NCBI RefSeq assembly: GCF_001404515.1
Contig: NZ_CXWE01000007.1
Span: forward strand, 62,001 to 126,000
DNA from: Roseibium album
GTDB taxonomy: Bacteria; Pseudomonadota; Alphaproteobacteria; Rhizobiales; Stappiaceae
DNA: 64,000 bases
Direction of reading: 5' to 3'
A model generated the notes under the pieces. It was given only the letters and a program-made list of their open reading frames with translations. It was not told the origin of the DNA and did not search any database. Position numbers and translations under genes: made by a program. This document shows positions 47,416 to 55,948 of this stretch, piece by piece (position 1 is the stretch's first letter; each line of letters begins with the position of its first letter).

Positions 47416-48030
47416 ATGAGTCTGGAATTTCTGATTACCGCCCTGATCGTCGTCCTGGTCCCCGGGACCGGGGTCGTCTACACGGTCGCCGTCGGGCTCG
47501 GCAAGGGACGGCAGGCGGCTCTTGCCGCCACCGTCGGCTGTACGATCGGGATCGTTCCGGCGATCCTGGCGTCCGTCGTCGGACTGGCAGCTCTCATGCA
47601 CACCAGTGCCCTGATCTTTCAGGTGGTGAAATATGCCGGTGTCGCCTACCTGCTTTATCTGGCCTGGAAGACACTGAATGACAGCGGTCCTGTTGACCTG
47701 AAGGCGGACAGGGGAGTGCGCAAGAGCTTCGTCGCGACGGCACGAACCGCCTTCCTGATCAATATTCTCAATCCGAAACTGACCGTCTTCTTTATGGCGT
47801 TTTTGCCGCAATTCGTCAGTCCCTCTGCAGTGAACCCGACAAAGGACATGCTGATGCTCGGTGGCGTCTTCATGGCCATGACCTTTGTCGTCTTTCTCGG
47901 ATATGGGCTGTTTGCATCGCTGGTCGGAGAAAAGGTCCTGAAGAGCGAACGGGTCATGGTCTGGATGCGGCGGACGATCGCAGCTGCCTTCACCGGATTC
48001 GGCCTCAGGCTGGCAGTCGCGGAGCAGTGA
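47416..48030 (+). CDS. LysE family amino acid exporter
   Basis: Exporter of 204 residues with six hydrophobic segments. The N-terminal VPGTGVVYTVAVGL is the LysE/RhtB signature and NILNPKLTVFFMAFLPQFV the second. A second gene of the family is at 11.7 kb; the two are distant paralogues by eye. Start taken at ATG 47416 rather than the open frame upstream because MSLEFLITAL is the usual family start. It is between sucB and lpdA, possibly in the same transcript. Confidence 0.88.
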   Translation: MSLEFLITALIVVLVPGTGVVYTVAVGLGKGRQAALAATVGCTIGIVPAILASVVGLAALMHTSALIFQVVKYAGVAYLLYLAWKTLNDSGPVDLKADRGVRKSFVATARTAFLINILNPKLTVFFMAFLPQFVSPSAVNPTKDMLMLGGVFMAMTFVVFLGYGLFASLVGEKVLKSERVMVWMRRTIAAAFTGFGLRLAVAEQ

Positions 48031-48081
48031 CGGGTTTCAAATCGGCGGCTTGTGTCCAATCAAGCAGGTTCTGGAGAGTAG

Positions 48082-48840
48082 ATGTCTGACAGTGTGTTCA
48101 TCGTAACGGGCGGAAGCCGGGGAATTGGCGCCAGCGTGAGTCGGAAACTCGGTATTCCGGGGCAAACGGTTGTTGTCAATTACACCGCCAACAAGGCGGC
48201 TGCCGATGCGGTTGTTGCCGAAATCGAGCAGCAGGGCGGAAAGGCTGTCGCTGTGCAGGGCGATGTCGGCAGCGAGGCCGATATCCTCCGCCTGTTCGAA
48301 GAAGCGGACAAGCACGGCGGCCTTGCAGGACTGGTCAACAATGCCGGTGTGGTCGACGTCTCCCAACGCGTCGACGAAATGAGTGTCGAGCGCCTCAACC
48401 GAATCTTCACGATCAACGTGGTCGGTTCCTTTCTGTGTGCCCGAGAGGCCGTGAAACGCATGTCGACGAAACACGGCGGACAGGGTGGCTCTATCGTCAA
48501 TCTCGCCTCGGCGGGTTCCAAGCTGGGATCGCCGGCGCAATATGTCGATTACGCTGCCTCCAAGGGGGCGATCGACACGATGACGGTGGGACTCGCACTT
48601 GAAGTTGCCGACGAAGGCATTCGCGTGAATGCCGTTCGACCCGGTATCATCGACACGGAACTTCATGCATCCGGCGGGTTGCCTGACAGGGTGGCTCAAG
48701 TGCAATCGAAACTCCCCATGAAACGTGCGGGGACCGCCGATGAAGTGGCGGATGCAATCATCTGGCTCATGTCCGACCAGTCCAGCTACACGACCGGAGC
48801 CATCCTGGACGTGTCCGGTGGCCGGGCAATCCTACCTTGA
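48082..48840 (+). CDS. SDR family oxidoreductase
   Basis: Short-chain dehydrogenase/reductase, 252 residues. The cofactor loop TGGSRGIG (TGxxxGIG) lies near residue 9, followed by NNAG. The catalytic tetrad is visible as N (INVVG), S (LASAGS), Y and K (YAASKGA), so the classical SDR active site is complete. The YgfF/FabG-like subgroup fits by eye; substrate unknown. GGAGAG precedes the ATG. It lies between the LysE gene and lpdA on the same strand. Confidence 0.9.
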   Translation: MSDSVFIVTGGSRGIGASVSRKLGIPGQTVVVNYTANKAAADAVVAEIEQQGGKAVAVQGDVGSEADILRLFEEADKHGGLAGLVNNAGVVDVSQRVDEMSVERLNRIFTINVVGSFLCAREAVKRMSTKHGGQGGSIVNLASAGSKLGSPAQYVDYAASKGAIDTMTVGLALEVADEGIRVNAVRPGIIDTELHASGGLPDRVAQVQSKLPMKRAGTADEVADAIIWLMSDQSSYTTGAILDVSGGRAILP

Positions 48841-48885
48841 TCCGGCAAACTGGATCTGAAACTGAAAGAGGCAAAGGCGACCAAA

Positions 48886-50289
48886 ATGTCCCAATATGAT
48901 CTTGTCGTCATCGGAACCGGCCCGGGCGGCTATGTATGTGCGATCAAGGCGGCTCAGCTTGGTCTGAAAACCGCCGTTGTCGAAAAACGCGCAACCCTTG
49001 GCGGCACCTGCCTCAATATCGGCTGCATTCCCTCCAAGGCGCTCCTATATGCGTCGGAGATGTTCGAGGAAGCAGGCCATGGTTTTGAGAAGCTCGGCAT
49101 CAAGGTCTCGAAACCGAAGGTCGATCTTCCCGGCATGATGGAGCACAAGACCGACACCGTGGATGCCAACGTCAACGGTGTCGCCTTCCTGATGAAGAAG
49201 AACAAGATCGACGTTCACACCGGTACCGGCAAGGTCCTCGGGGCCGGCAAGGTGGAGGTCACCGCCGACGACGGCAGTGCGTCCGTCTTGGAAGCAAGGA
49301 ACATCGTGATCGCGACCGGCTCCGATGTCATGCCGCTGCCCGGTGTCGAGATTGACGAAAAGCAGATTGTGTCGTCTACCGGCGCTCTGGAACTTGAAAA
49401 GGTTCCGGGCAAGCTGGTTGTCGTGGGTGGTGGCGTCATCGGCCTCGAACTGGGGTCCGTTTGGAACCGGCTCGGATCAGAGGTCACCGTGGTCGAATTC
49501 ATGGACAAGATCCTTGGTCCGATGGACGGGGATGTTTCCAAGAACTTCCAGCGGATGCTGAAAAAGCAGGGCATGACATTCAAGTTGTCGTCGAAGGTCA
49601 CCGGCGTCACGAAAAAGGGCAAGGGCCTTTCTGTCAGCGTCGAGCCCGCCAAGGGTGGAGACGCTCAGGAAATCGAGGCCGACATTGTCCTGGTCGCCAT
49701 CGGCCGCCGTCCCTATACGGAAGGCCTCGGACTTGAGACGGCAGGTGTCGCTCTTGATGATCGCGGCCGTGTACAGATTGATGCGCACTACAAGACGAAT
49801 GTCGACGGCATCTATGCAATTGGCGACGTGGTTGCCGGACCGATGCTGGCGCACAAGGCAGAAGACGAAGGCGTCGCGATTGCCGAAATTCTCGCAGGTC
49901 AGGCCGGACACGTGAACTACGATGTCATTCCCGGGGTCGTTTACACCCAGCCGGAGGTGGCCTCTGTCGGCAAGACCGAAGAGGAACTGAAGGCGGGCGG
50001 CGTCGAGTACAAGTCCGGTAAATTCAACTTCTCCGCCAACGGCCGAGCTCGTGCCATGAATCACACCGACGGTTTTGTGAAGGTACTGGCAGATGCCGCG
50101 ACAGACAGGGTCCTCGGTGTTCACATCGTCGGCTTCGGCGCAGGCGAGATGATCCATGAAGCAGCGGTTCTAATGGAATTCGGTGGCTCTTCGGAAGATC
50201 TGGGGAGAACGTGTCACGCGCACCCGACCATGTCCGAAGCGGTCAAGGAAGCCGCGCTTGCCACTTTTGCAAAGCCAATTCACTCCTGA
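48886..50289 (+). CDS. lpdA: Dihydrolipoyl dehydrogenase (E3)
   Basis: Reoxidises dihydrolipoamide in the 2-oxoglutarate dehydrogenase complex and others, 467 residues. FAD motif GTGPGGYVCA near residue 10. The redox disulphide lies in GGTCLNIGCIPSKAL. The NAD domain has VVGGGVIGLELGSVW. The interface/catalytic C-terminal CHAHPTMSEAVKEAAL holds the His-Glu dyad. It completes sucA-sucB-lpdA although three genes separate it from sucB. A hairpin follows the stop. Confidence 0.96.
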   Translation: MSQYDLVVIGTGPGGYVCAIKAAQLGLKTAVVEKRATLGGTCLNIGCIPSKALLYASEMFEEAGHGFEKLGIKVSKPKVDLPGMMEHKTDTVDANVNGVAFLMKKNKIDVHTGTGKVLGAGKVEVTADDGSASVLEARNIVIATGSDVMPLPGVEIDEKQIVSSTGALELEKVPGKLVVVGGGVIGLELGSVWNRLGSEVTVVEFMDKILGPMDGDVSKNFQRMLKKQGMTFKLSSKVTGVTKKGKGLSVSVEPAKGGDAQEIEADIVLVAIGRRPYTEGLGLETAGVALDDRGRVQIDAHYKTNVDGIYAIGDVVAGPMLAHKAEDEGVAIAEILAGQAGHVNYDVIPGVVYTQPEVASVGKTEEELKAGGVEYKSGKFNFSANGRARAMNHTDGFVKVLADAATDRVLGVHIVGFGAGEMIHEAAVLMEFGGSSEDLGRTCHAHPTMSEAVKEAALATFAKPIHS

Positions 50290-50320
50290 GTGGGCAAACG
50301 CGCTGAGAATTGACGGAATT

Positions 50321-50354
50321 CGGGCGCTGCAGGCATCATTGGCTGCGGCGCCCG
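50321..50354 (+). terminator. Hairpin after lpdA, probable terminator
   Basis: Stem CGGGCGCTGCAG (50321-50332) / CTGCGGCGCCCG (50343-50354), 11 of 12 pairs, 10-base loop; only a weak T-rich tail (TTGCTT). It is 31 bases after the lpdA stop. Confidence 0.55.
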
Positions 50355-50378
50355 TTGCTTGTATTGGCTGGAGTTGCG

Positions 50379-51938
50379 ATGCCGGTGCGGATAGGCCTCG
50401 CGGACAAGGGATCGCAAAGCCGGGGGGCTATCGTGCGAAATGACGACGCCAGCAGCTTCACGATACTGCATGCCTGCCTCTGGCTGCTGTTTGCCGGCCT
50501 GGCGGCACCTGTCTTTTTCTGGCCGGATCACACGATTGCGCATGTGGATGATCTCTTTTTCATACCCTGGGCTGCGGAATATGCCACGACAGGAAATCAC
50601 GGCAATCCACTGCTTGCAGTTCAGTTTCCCGGACTTGAAAACTATCATCTTTATACCCGCTTCCATCTGATCCTTTCCGGCTTGTTCCTGGATCAGTTCG
50701 GTGTCAGCAGACAAAGCGTCGTTGCTTACGAGTATCTTTGCTTCCTGCTGACGACGCTTGCTTTCACGGCCCTGTGCCTGGCCATCAGATTGCCGAAAGC
50801 CGCGCTGGTCGCGCCGCTGTTACTCGTCCCGACCTATGTCGTGACCGGGTTCCGGCTTGAGGTCACTGCCTGTGTCTTCTGGATGTTGGGCCTTTCCCTG
50901 TTGTTCTGGGCTGCAAGACTGAAGGACCCCGGAAGGGCGGATTTGCAGGTATCCTGTCTCAGGACACTTGCGAAGCTGGCCTTGGTCTTTGCACCACTGG
51001 CCTCACCAGCTCTCTTCGCCTGGGGCCTCGGCGCTATTGTTGTTCACGACATCTGGAGGTTCGTGTTCCGGGAAGCAAAGATCGTTGCATTGTTCTTCGA
51101 AAATGCCGTCGCGCTTGCTCTGGGACTGGTGATCTTTTCGCTCAGCATCGACTTTCAGTATCGCGAGTTCGTCGACCAGATCGTCTTCCATGCAGCAAGG
51201 TCGACCGGACACGGGATCAATGATGAGGCGCTTGGCAGGGCGGCGATATTTGCCGTTGTCGGAGCTGCGCTGACAAGATGGTCGCGCCCTGCCGCGCTTG
51301 TCTGCCTGCTATTGTCCGCCGGTCAGGGACTTGCTGCATTTCTTCACGACAAGGTTCTGGTACGCAATCTCGCTGCGAGCATGGTTTTTCTGGTGGCGCT
51401 CGACGCAGTCACGAGGAAACGGTTCCTGAGAACCGCTTACGTGCTTTACACGCTGGTGTTCCTCGTCCTCACGGCAAATTTCCTGGTTTTTTATGTCCTC
51501 TCCGAACGTGCGTCGGGCCGGGTTGCAGCAACCCGGGACTACTGGAACGATATTGATGCAGACAACCGGGTCTTCATCGACGAGACCATGGCGCATCACT
51601 ATCTCGATCATCAGACCCGCGATGCTGTTTCATGGACATGGGGTCGGGAGTTCCCGCTGGCGCGCGCAGAGGAATTGAACGAATTGAGAGCTGGTGAAGT
51701 CTGGTATCTGAGCCCCTATACGCTGTTTGCCTATCTCAAGGGACACACCGCAATTGCCAAAGCGCTCGCCGAGGATGTCGACTACCGGCGATTGCCCCAG
51801 CTTTCCTGTGTCATGGGTCGGCATTCCTGCCGCCTTCCGGCGGAACGATGGACCATGCTTCGCCTTCAGCGGGATGATGACCGGATCATGGTGACTGACT
51901 ACGCGTCTGATCGCGAGTTTACGGTTCCGGCAAATTGA
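50379..51938 (+). CDS. Polytopic membrane protein, GT-C glycosyltransferase-like
   Basis: Protein of about 520 residues with ten or more hydrophobic segments and a C-terminal soluble part (about the last 120 residues). HVDDLFFIPWAAEYATTGNHGNPLL in the first periplasmic loop has an acidic pair like the catalytic Asp of GT-C enzymes such as ArnT/DPM-type mannosyltransferases. Donor and acceptor unknown. Two starts are plausible: ATG 50379 (GGAG upstream) and GTG 50433 (GGGGGG upstream). It converges on the methyltransferase gene. Function inferred only. Confidence 0.65.
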   Translation: MPVRIGLADKGSQSRGAIVRNDDASSFTILHACLWLLFAGLAAPVFFWPDHTIAHVDDLFFIPWAAEYATTGNHGNPLLAVQFPGLENYHLYTRFHLILSGLFLDQFGVSRQSVVAYEYLCFLLTTLAFTALCLAIRLPKAALVAPLLLVPTYVVTGFRLEVTACVFWMLGLSLLFWAARLKDPGRADLQVSCLRTLAKLALVFAPLASPALFAWGLGAIVVHDIWRFVFREAKIVALFFENAVALALGLVIFSLSIDFQYREFVDQIVFHAARSTGHGINDEALGRAAIFAVVGAALTRWSRPAALVCLLLSAGQGLAAFLHDKVLVRNLAASMVFLVALDAVTRKRFLRTAYVLYTLVFLVLTANFLVFYVLSERASGRVAATRDYWNDIDADNRVFIDETMAHHYLDHQTRDAVSWTWGREFPLARAEELNELRAGEVWYLSPYTLFAYLKGHTAIAKALAEDVDYRRLPQLSCVMGRHSCRLPAERWTMLRLQRDDDRIMVTDYASDREFTVPAN

Positions 51939-51945
51939 GGAGACC

Positions 51946-52725
51946 TCAACCCGGCTTCGAAGCCGTTATGACAAAGTGGGTTATCGAGAAAAAGAAGCGT
52001 CCTGAATTGGAGAGCTGAACCTGTTCCTCGGCCCAGTCATTCGCGTCGTCCTCCGACACCGCACCCTTGCTGACAACATATGGTTTCATGAGATGGATCA
52101 TCATGTTCGGCAGACCGTCGGGATGCAATTCGGTGCTGTTGAACGGGATTGCGGTCACGTTGTCGACCCGGAAACCGGCATCACGCAAGATGGGCGGCAA
52201 CACGGCGGGGACGCAACGTTCCACGAGATGTTTGTCCCAGGTGTCGAGCATCAGTTTCATGCGCTCCGGCTTGTCGCTGAACCAGGCCGTGGTGTCCCAG
52301 TGCATGTCACCGACAACCAACCGGCCGCCGGGCTTCAGAATGCGCTTAACCTCGGCTATGGCGCCGGCAAGATCGTCCAGATATTCGAACACCTGCAACG
52401 AAACCGCCTTGTCTGCGGAATTTCGCTCAAGCGGCAGTTCTGTGGCGGTGCCGCGCAGGATCTTCACGTTTGAACACTGTGCACAGCGCTTGACGGCAGC
52501 GTCACGCATGTCTTCACTCGGGTCGATGCCGAGAACTTTTCCTGCGTCTCCGATGGTGCGGGAAAGTTCGAGCGTCAGCAGTCCGTTGCCGCAGCCGATA
52601 TCGGCAATGATATCACCTGGTCTTGGTCGCAAGGCATCGAATGAGGCACGCCTGCGTCTGGAAAAATCCGCCCCCAGATAGGCCTCCTCCAGAAGCTTCG
52701 TTGTCCGTTCGTCGAATTGGAGCAT
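51946..52725 (-). CDS. SAM-dependent methyltransferase downstream of merR
   Basis: Class I methyltransferase, 259 residues. SAM motif IADIGCGNGLLTLEL near residue 40, then VLGIDPSEDM and the post-motifs VFEYLDDLAGAI and ILKPGGRLVVGDM. The C-terminal part is like UbiE/ArsM-type enzymes but without the Cys set of arsenite methyltransferase, so arsenic methylation is not supported. It begins 16 bases after the merR stop and is on the same strand, hence co-transcribed with a metal-responsive regulator. Substrate unknown. Confidence 0.8.
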   Translation of the reverse strand: MLQFDERTTKLLEEAYLGADFSRRRRASFDALRPRPGDIIADIGCGNGLLTLELSRTIGDAGKVLGIDPSEDMRDAAVKRCAQCSNVKILRGTATELPLERNSADKAVSLQVFEYLDDLAGAIAEVKRILKPGGRLVVGDMHWDTTAWFSDKPERMKLMLDTWDKHLVERCVPAVLPPILRDAGFRVDNVTAIPFNSTELHPDGLPNMMIHLMKPYVVSKGAVSEDDANDWAEEQVQLSNSGRFFFSITHFVITASKPG

Positions 52726-52741
52726 CTGATCGTCTTCCGTT

Positions 52742-53161
52742 TCAGTGATTGTCCAGGCACTGGCTGTGATCGCCGAACGCCTTGAGCACATTGCACTGGG
52801 TCACCGTATGATCGCCTCGGCAACTCGTTGCTATCCGGGCGAGTTCCGCCTCCAGTTTTTTCAGATGAACAATACGCTCGCGTATCGACTTGAGCTGGTC
52901 GGACGCAATCCGGTCCGCTTCGTGACAGGGCTTGTCGGGGTGCTGGCTGAGTTCGATCAGGTCGCGGATCGCCGGCATGGGAAGACCGAGATCCCGGCTG
53001 TGCCTGATGAAACGGAGACGCTCACGGTCGGTTTCCCGGTACCGCCTCTGATTGCCTTCGGTGCGCACAGGCGGGTCAATCAGGCCCTCTTTTTCATAAT
53101 ACCGGATGGTCGGTACTTTCACACCGGTCTGCTTTGACAGTTCGCCGATTGAAAAATGCAT
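52742..53161 (-). CDS. MerR family metal-responsive transcriptional regulator
   Basis: Regulator of 139 residues. A winged HTH (IGELSKQTGVKVPTIRYYEKEGL) starts the protein, followed by a long dimerisation helix (about 80-110). The C-terminal metal-binding region has Cys79, Cys114, Cys123 and Cys135, with CRGDHTVTQCNVLKAF. This pattern resembles the CadR/PbrR/ZntR group responding to divalent soft metals. Start ATG at 53161. It is divergent from a CDF transporter whose promoter has the MerR-type 19-base spacer, and it precedes a methyltransferase on its own strand. The metal is not determinable. Confidence 0.9.
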   Translation of the reverse strand: MHFSIGELSKQTGVKVPTIRYYEKEGLIDPPVRTEGNQRRYRETDRERLRFIRHSRDLGLPMPAIRDLIELSQHPDKPCHEADRIASDQLKSIRERIVHLKKLEAELARIATSCRGDHTVTQCNVLKAFGDHSQCLDNH

Positions 53162-53174
53162 CAAAAAAAACCTC

Positions 53175-53205
53175 TTGAAGCTCTAGTCGCTATAGGGATT
53201 AGAAG
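53175..53205 (+). promoter_or_regulatory. MerR-type promoter with operator for the CDF gene
   Basis: TTGAAG (53175-53180), 19-base spacer, TAGAAG (53200-53205). The over-long spacer is typical of MerR-activated promoters. The spacer holds the imperfect dyad CTCTAG-TCG-CTATAG. This lies between the divergent merR and transporter genes and fits the CadR/ZntR operator pattern. Confidence 0.7.
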
Positions 53206-53246
53206 ACTCTGCAAGGAAGAAATCAAGACACTTTACGGAGAAAGAA

Positions 53247-53885
53247 ATGGGCGCCTGCTGCGGACACTCTCACGGAACGTTTGACGGTATGTCGAAAGAC
53301 TACCGCCGGCGTCTTTGGCTCGTGATCGGTTTGAACGCGGCCATGTTCATCGTTGAAATGGGGGCGGGTCAGGCGGCAGGATCAAAGGCGCTGCAGGCGG
53401 ATGCTCTCGATTTCTTCGGCGATGCCGTGACCTACGGAATTTCGATGGCCGTGATCGGCGCGTCTTTGAAGACCCGCGCTGTGGCGGCGCTTGCAAAGGG
53501 TGTCAGCCTGCTGCTGATGGGTTTGTGGGTTGCAGGAACAACGCTTCACCAGGTTTTTGTTCTTGGCGTGCCTCAGGCCGCCGTTATGGGATCTGTCGGG
53601 TTTCTCGCTCTGGCGGTCAATCTTGCCAGTGTGATGCTGCTGGTGCGTTACAAGGATGGTGATGCCAATGTCCGGTCGGTCTGGCTCTGTTCGCGCAATG
53701 ACGCGATCGGCAATGTTGCGGTCATGATCGCTGCGATGGGTGTCTGGGGCACGGCGACTGCCTGGCCGGACCTCGTGGTTGCCGGCTTGATGGCGGCGCT
53801 GTTCGTAAGCTCTGCGGTTCAGATCCTGAGCCAGGGAATTCGGGAATTCAGGCACGACACCCTGATATCCACGGAACGCTCCTGA
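53247..53885 (+). CDS. Cation diffusion facilitator-like transporter with Cys in the metal site
   Basis: Membrane transporter of 212 residues, six helices, no cytoplasmic C-terminal domain. Helix 2 has ALQADALDFFGDA (DxxxD at 55/59), helix 5 has WLCSRNDAIGN, i.e. CxxxD (148/152) where most CDF proteins have HxxxD. The N-terminal CCGHSHG adds Cys and His for metal capture. A MerR-type promoter and the divergent merR gene indicate metal-induced efflux. GGAG precedes the ATG. Metal unknown; the Cys substitution favours a soft metal (inference). Confidence 0.82.
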   Translation: MGACCGHSHGTFDGMSKDYRRRLWLVIGLNAAMFIVEMGAGQAAGSKALQADALDFFGDAVTYGISMAVIGASLKTRAVAALAKGVSLLLMGLWVAGTTLHQVFVLGVPQAAVMGSVGFLALAVNLASVMLLVRYKDGDANVRSVWLCSRNDAIGNVAVMIAAMGVWGTATAWPDLVVAGLMAALFVSSAVQILSQGIREFRHDTLISTERS

Positions 53886-53903
53886 GCAGACAGACCCGAA
53901 GCA

Positions 53904-54869
53904 TCAGGCAGATGCCCCGGGTTCAGTATTGCCGAGATGCACGAGGGTTACCTCGGGCGGAACGCCGATCCTGACGGGCAGCAGAGAACAGCCGAGACCG
54001 CCGGACACAACCAGGTGCCGGGGCTCGGCCGACAGACCGAGGTGCCGGACAAGTTTCGAACCCGAGTACTCGACATAATGTCCATAAGGGTACTTTTTGC
54101 CGTGTCTGGCCGGATATCCTGGCCGGTAGCCGAAACAGTTGATCTGGCCGCCATGGGTGTGCCCGCTCACGGTCAGGCTGACGCGGGAAGGAACATCGTC
54201 GAATATGTCGGGTTCATGTGCCATCAGAAGGACGGGTGCATCATCGGTAATTTGCGCAAGGGTGCCGGACAAGTCGTCGAGCCCCTGCATTGTCTTCCGC
54301 TTCAGCTTCAGGTTCGGACCGAGTGCCATCTGGTCTTCCAGGCCTGCCACCCAGAATGGATGGCCGTCCTTTTCAATGCGGGCCGCTCGGTTTTGATAAA
54401 GAGGAATACCCGCGTTGAGCAGGGCCTGGCCGTATTTCGTCGGGCCGCTGCCGGACAATTGCGCCTCCTTGTCATCCCACCAGTCGTGGTTTCCCAGGAT
54501 CGCGTGCGTGCCGAGCGGTGCGGAAAGGTTTCCGAATTGGTCCGCCCAGGCCTGTGGTGGAATCGGACCGTACTGCATTTTGTGATCAGCAACGTAGTCC
54601 CCCAGCATCAGGATGATGTCCGGTTCCAACTCATTGGTTCTCTCGACAATAAAACGGACCCGGTCGAGGCTCATCCAGGGGTCGCAGATATGCGGGTCTG
54701 CGATGAGCGCGGCCGTGAGGTGCAGGTCTTTGGGCCAATTCGGGGGCGTCAGATAGTGGTGTTGCACCCGTAGACGGAAAGGTTCGATGCCGACCGCGTA
54801 GGCGGCGGTCGACATGGTGCTGAGGGCAGCGATGCCCAAGCCTTGCAGGAAATTTCGCCTGGAAATCAT
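53904..54869 (-). CDS. Metallophosphoesterase
   Basis: Calcineurin-like phosphoesterase, 321 residues, YaeI-like. Signal with SRRNFLQG at the N-terminus suggests Tat or signal-anchor export. Metal-binding motifs are complete: DPH (ALIADPHICD), GD (MLGDYVADH), GNHDWW and SGHTHGGQ. UDP-2,3-diacylglucosamine-type or phospholipid phosphodiesterase activity is possible in the family; not decided here. Function and substrate by inference. Confidence 0.87.
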   Translation of the reverse strand: MISRRNFLQGLGIAALSTMSTAAYAVGIEPFRLRVQHHYLTPPNWPKDLHLTAALIADPHICDPWMSLDRVRFIVERTNELEPDIILMLGDYVADHKMQYGPIPPQAWADQFGNLSAPLGTHAILGNHDWWDDKEAQLSGSGPTKYGQALLNAGIPLYQNRAARIEKDGHPFWVAGLEDQMALGPNLKLKRKTMQGLDDLSGTLAQITDDAPVLLMAHEPDIFDDVPSRVSLTVSGHTHGGQINCFGYRPGYPARHGKKYPYGHYVEYSGSKLVRHLGLSAEPRHLVVSGGLGCSLLPVRIGVPPEVTLVHLGNTEPGASA

Positions 54870-54981
54870 GAAGCCCCTTGGTTTGCCATCGTAATTGCGG
54901 TTGGCTTTTCAGCACTATCCAGTCCGGAAGAGGCGCAATGAAGGAGACTTTCAGCAGATTTTGTGCAGGTTGGCCTTGCGC

Positions 54982-55008
54982 AAAAAAAAACCGCTGCCGA
55001 AGCAGCGG
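54982..55008 (-). terminator. Terminator of the small secreted protein gene
   Basis: Minus-strand stem CCGCTGC/GCAGCGG (55002-55008 with 54991-54997) with loop TTCG, followed by nine T (A on the plus strand, 54982-54990). It is 30 bases after the stop at 55038. Confidence 0.85.
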
Positions 55009-55037
55009 GAGACTGATTGGAGCAAAAGAAACTTGGA

Positions 55038-55274
55038 TTACTCAGTTGGTTCCTCTGCAGGAACCGGCAGGATGATCTCTTCCTGCGTGATCTCATCGCT
55101 GAGATCGTTGGTCGCGATGGCGACATCGACATTGACTTCCGGAACGAAAGTCGTGTCCGCGACAGACATGTTCTCGTCGGCCTTGGCTGTCTTTCCCCAG
55201 GAACACGCGCTTGCCGGAGCAATGGCGAATGCTGTCAGGGCGAAACCTGCTATGGCTGTGTTGATCAGACGCAT
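55038..55274 (-). CDS. Small secreted acidic protein of unknown function
   Basis: Protein of 78 residues. Signal peptide 1-22 (MRLINTAIAGFALTAFAIAP), mature part begins near CSWGKTAKADEN and is acidic with many Asp/Glu/Thr/Val and a C-terminal PVPAEEPTE. One Cys after the signal (SAC) is not a strong lipobox. GGAGG precedes the ATG at good spacing and a clear terminator follows, so it is a real single-gene unit. Function unknown. Confidence 0.75.
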   Translation of the reverse strand: MRLINTAIAGFALTAFAIAPASACSWGKTAKADENMSVADTTFVPEVNVDVAIATNDLSDEITQEEIILPVPAEEPTE

Positions 55275-55393
55275 GATGAGCCTCCGTCTGTTGCTGCGCG
55301 GGACAAGCGCAGTAACATGTAGGGTAAAGCAAAAATGAAATCGGACAAGGAAAAACCGGGTAGAGATTGATACCAAGGTTAAGATCGGCCGGT

Positions 55394-55798
55394 TTACTTT
55401 CTGTTAAGATTGTATGTCTTTTCCGTCCGGGGCTCAGATAAGTCATTGACGACGTTGACGACATGTGCGTCGAGCATGTCCCCGAACGCCTTCAGCGTAA
55501 TCTGCTTGCTGCTCAGAAAACCGATCAGAAGAACGTCTATCGCGCCATCGGAACGAAGGTCTGCCTTGGTCCAGCCCCACTTGCAGTCACGCGGGATACA
55601 GGATGTGAATGCCCTGACACGAACGAAAACCTGTTCGTTCTCGCACTTGCTTTCCACTTCGATCCGGCTGATCTCCTTGGGCTTGGCGTCCGAATAGACC
55701 CATGTCCCGTCTTCGGGAAGCGGACAGTAAACCCGCTGCGCCTGGGACGGTGCAACGAGAAGCAGGAACATTCCGGCGACCAGGATCAACATACGCAT
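55394..55798 (-). CDS. Secreted protein of unknown function
   Basis: Protein of 134 residues. Signal peptide about 1-20 ending SQA. The mature domain (QRVYCPLPEDGTWVY, ISRIEVESKCEN, FTSCIPRDCKWGWTKADLR) has four Cys, likely two disulphides, and Trp-rich strands, pointing to a small beta-rich periplasmic domain. No family recognised. GGAGAG precedes the ATG 55798; the frame is open 43 codons further upstream but without signal character. Confidence 0.72.
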   Translation of the reverse strand: MRMLILVAGMFLLLVAPSQAQRVYCPLPEDGTWVYSDAKPKEISRIEVESKCENEQVFVRVRAFTSCIPRDCKWGWTKADLRSDGAIDVLLIGFLSSKQITLKAFGDMLDAHVVNVVNDLSEPRTEKTYNLNRK

Positions 55799-55948
55799 TG
55801 ACGCTCTCCAGAGAAGGTTCGCTAGCGGTGCATGTCTGCGGCGCGTCTTCCAGTTCAGCGCCATGACTGGATGCAGGTGCCCTGCGAACCCGCCGACGAT
55901 ATACTGGTCATCTTCGGCGATTCGCAATCATTCGGACATAACCCGGTC

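Noticed and set aside
51946-52725. Arsenite methyltransferase (ArsM) identity for the methyltransferase next to merR
   Set aside because: The conserved Cys set needed for arsenic binding is not visible; only a generic class I fold is supported.
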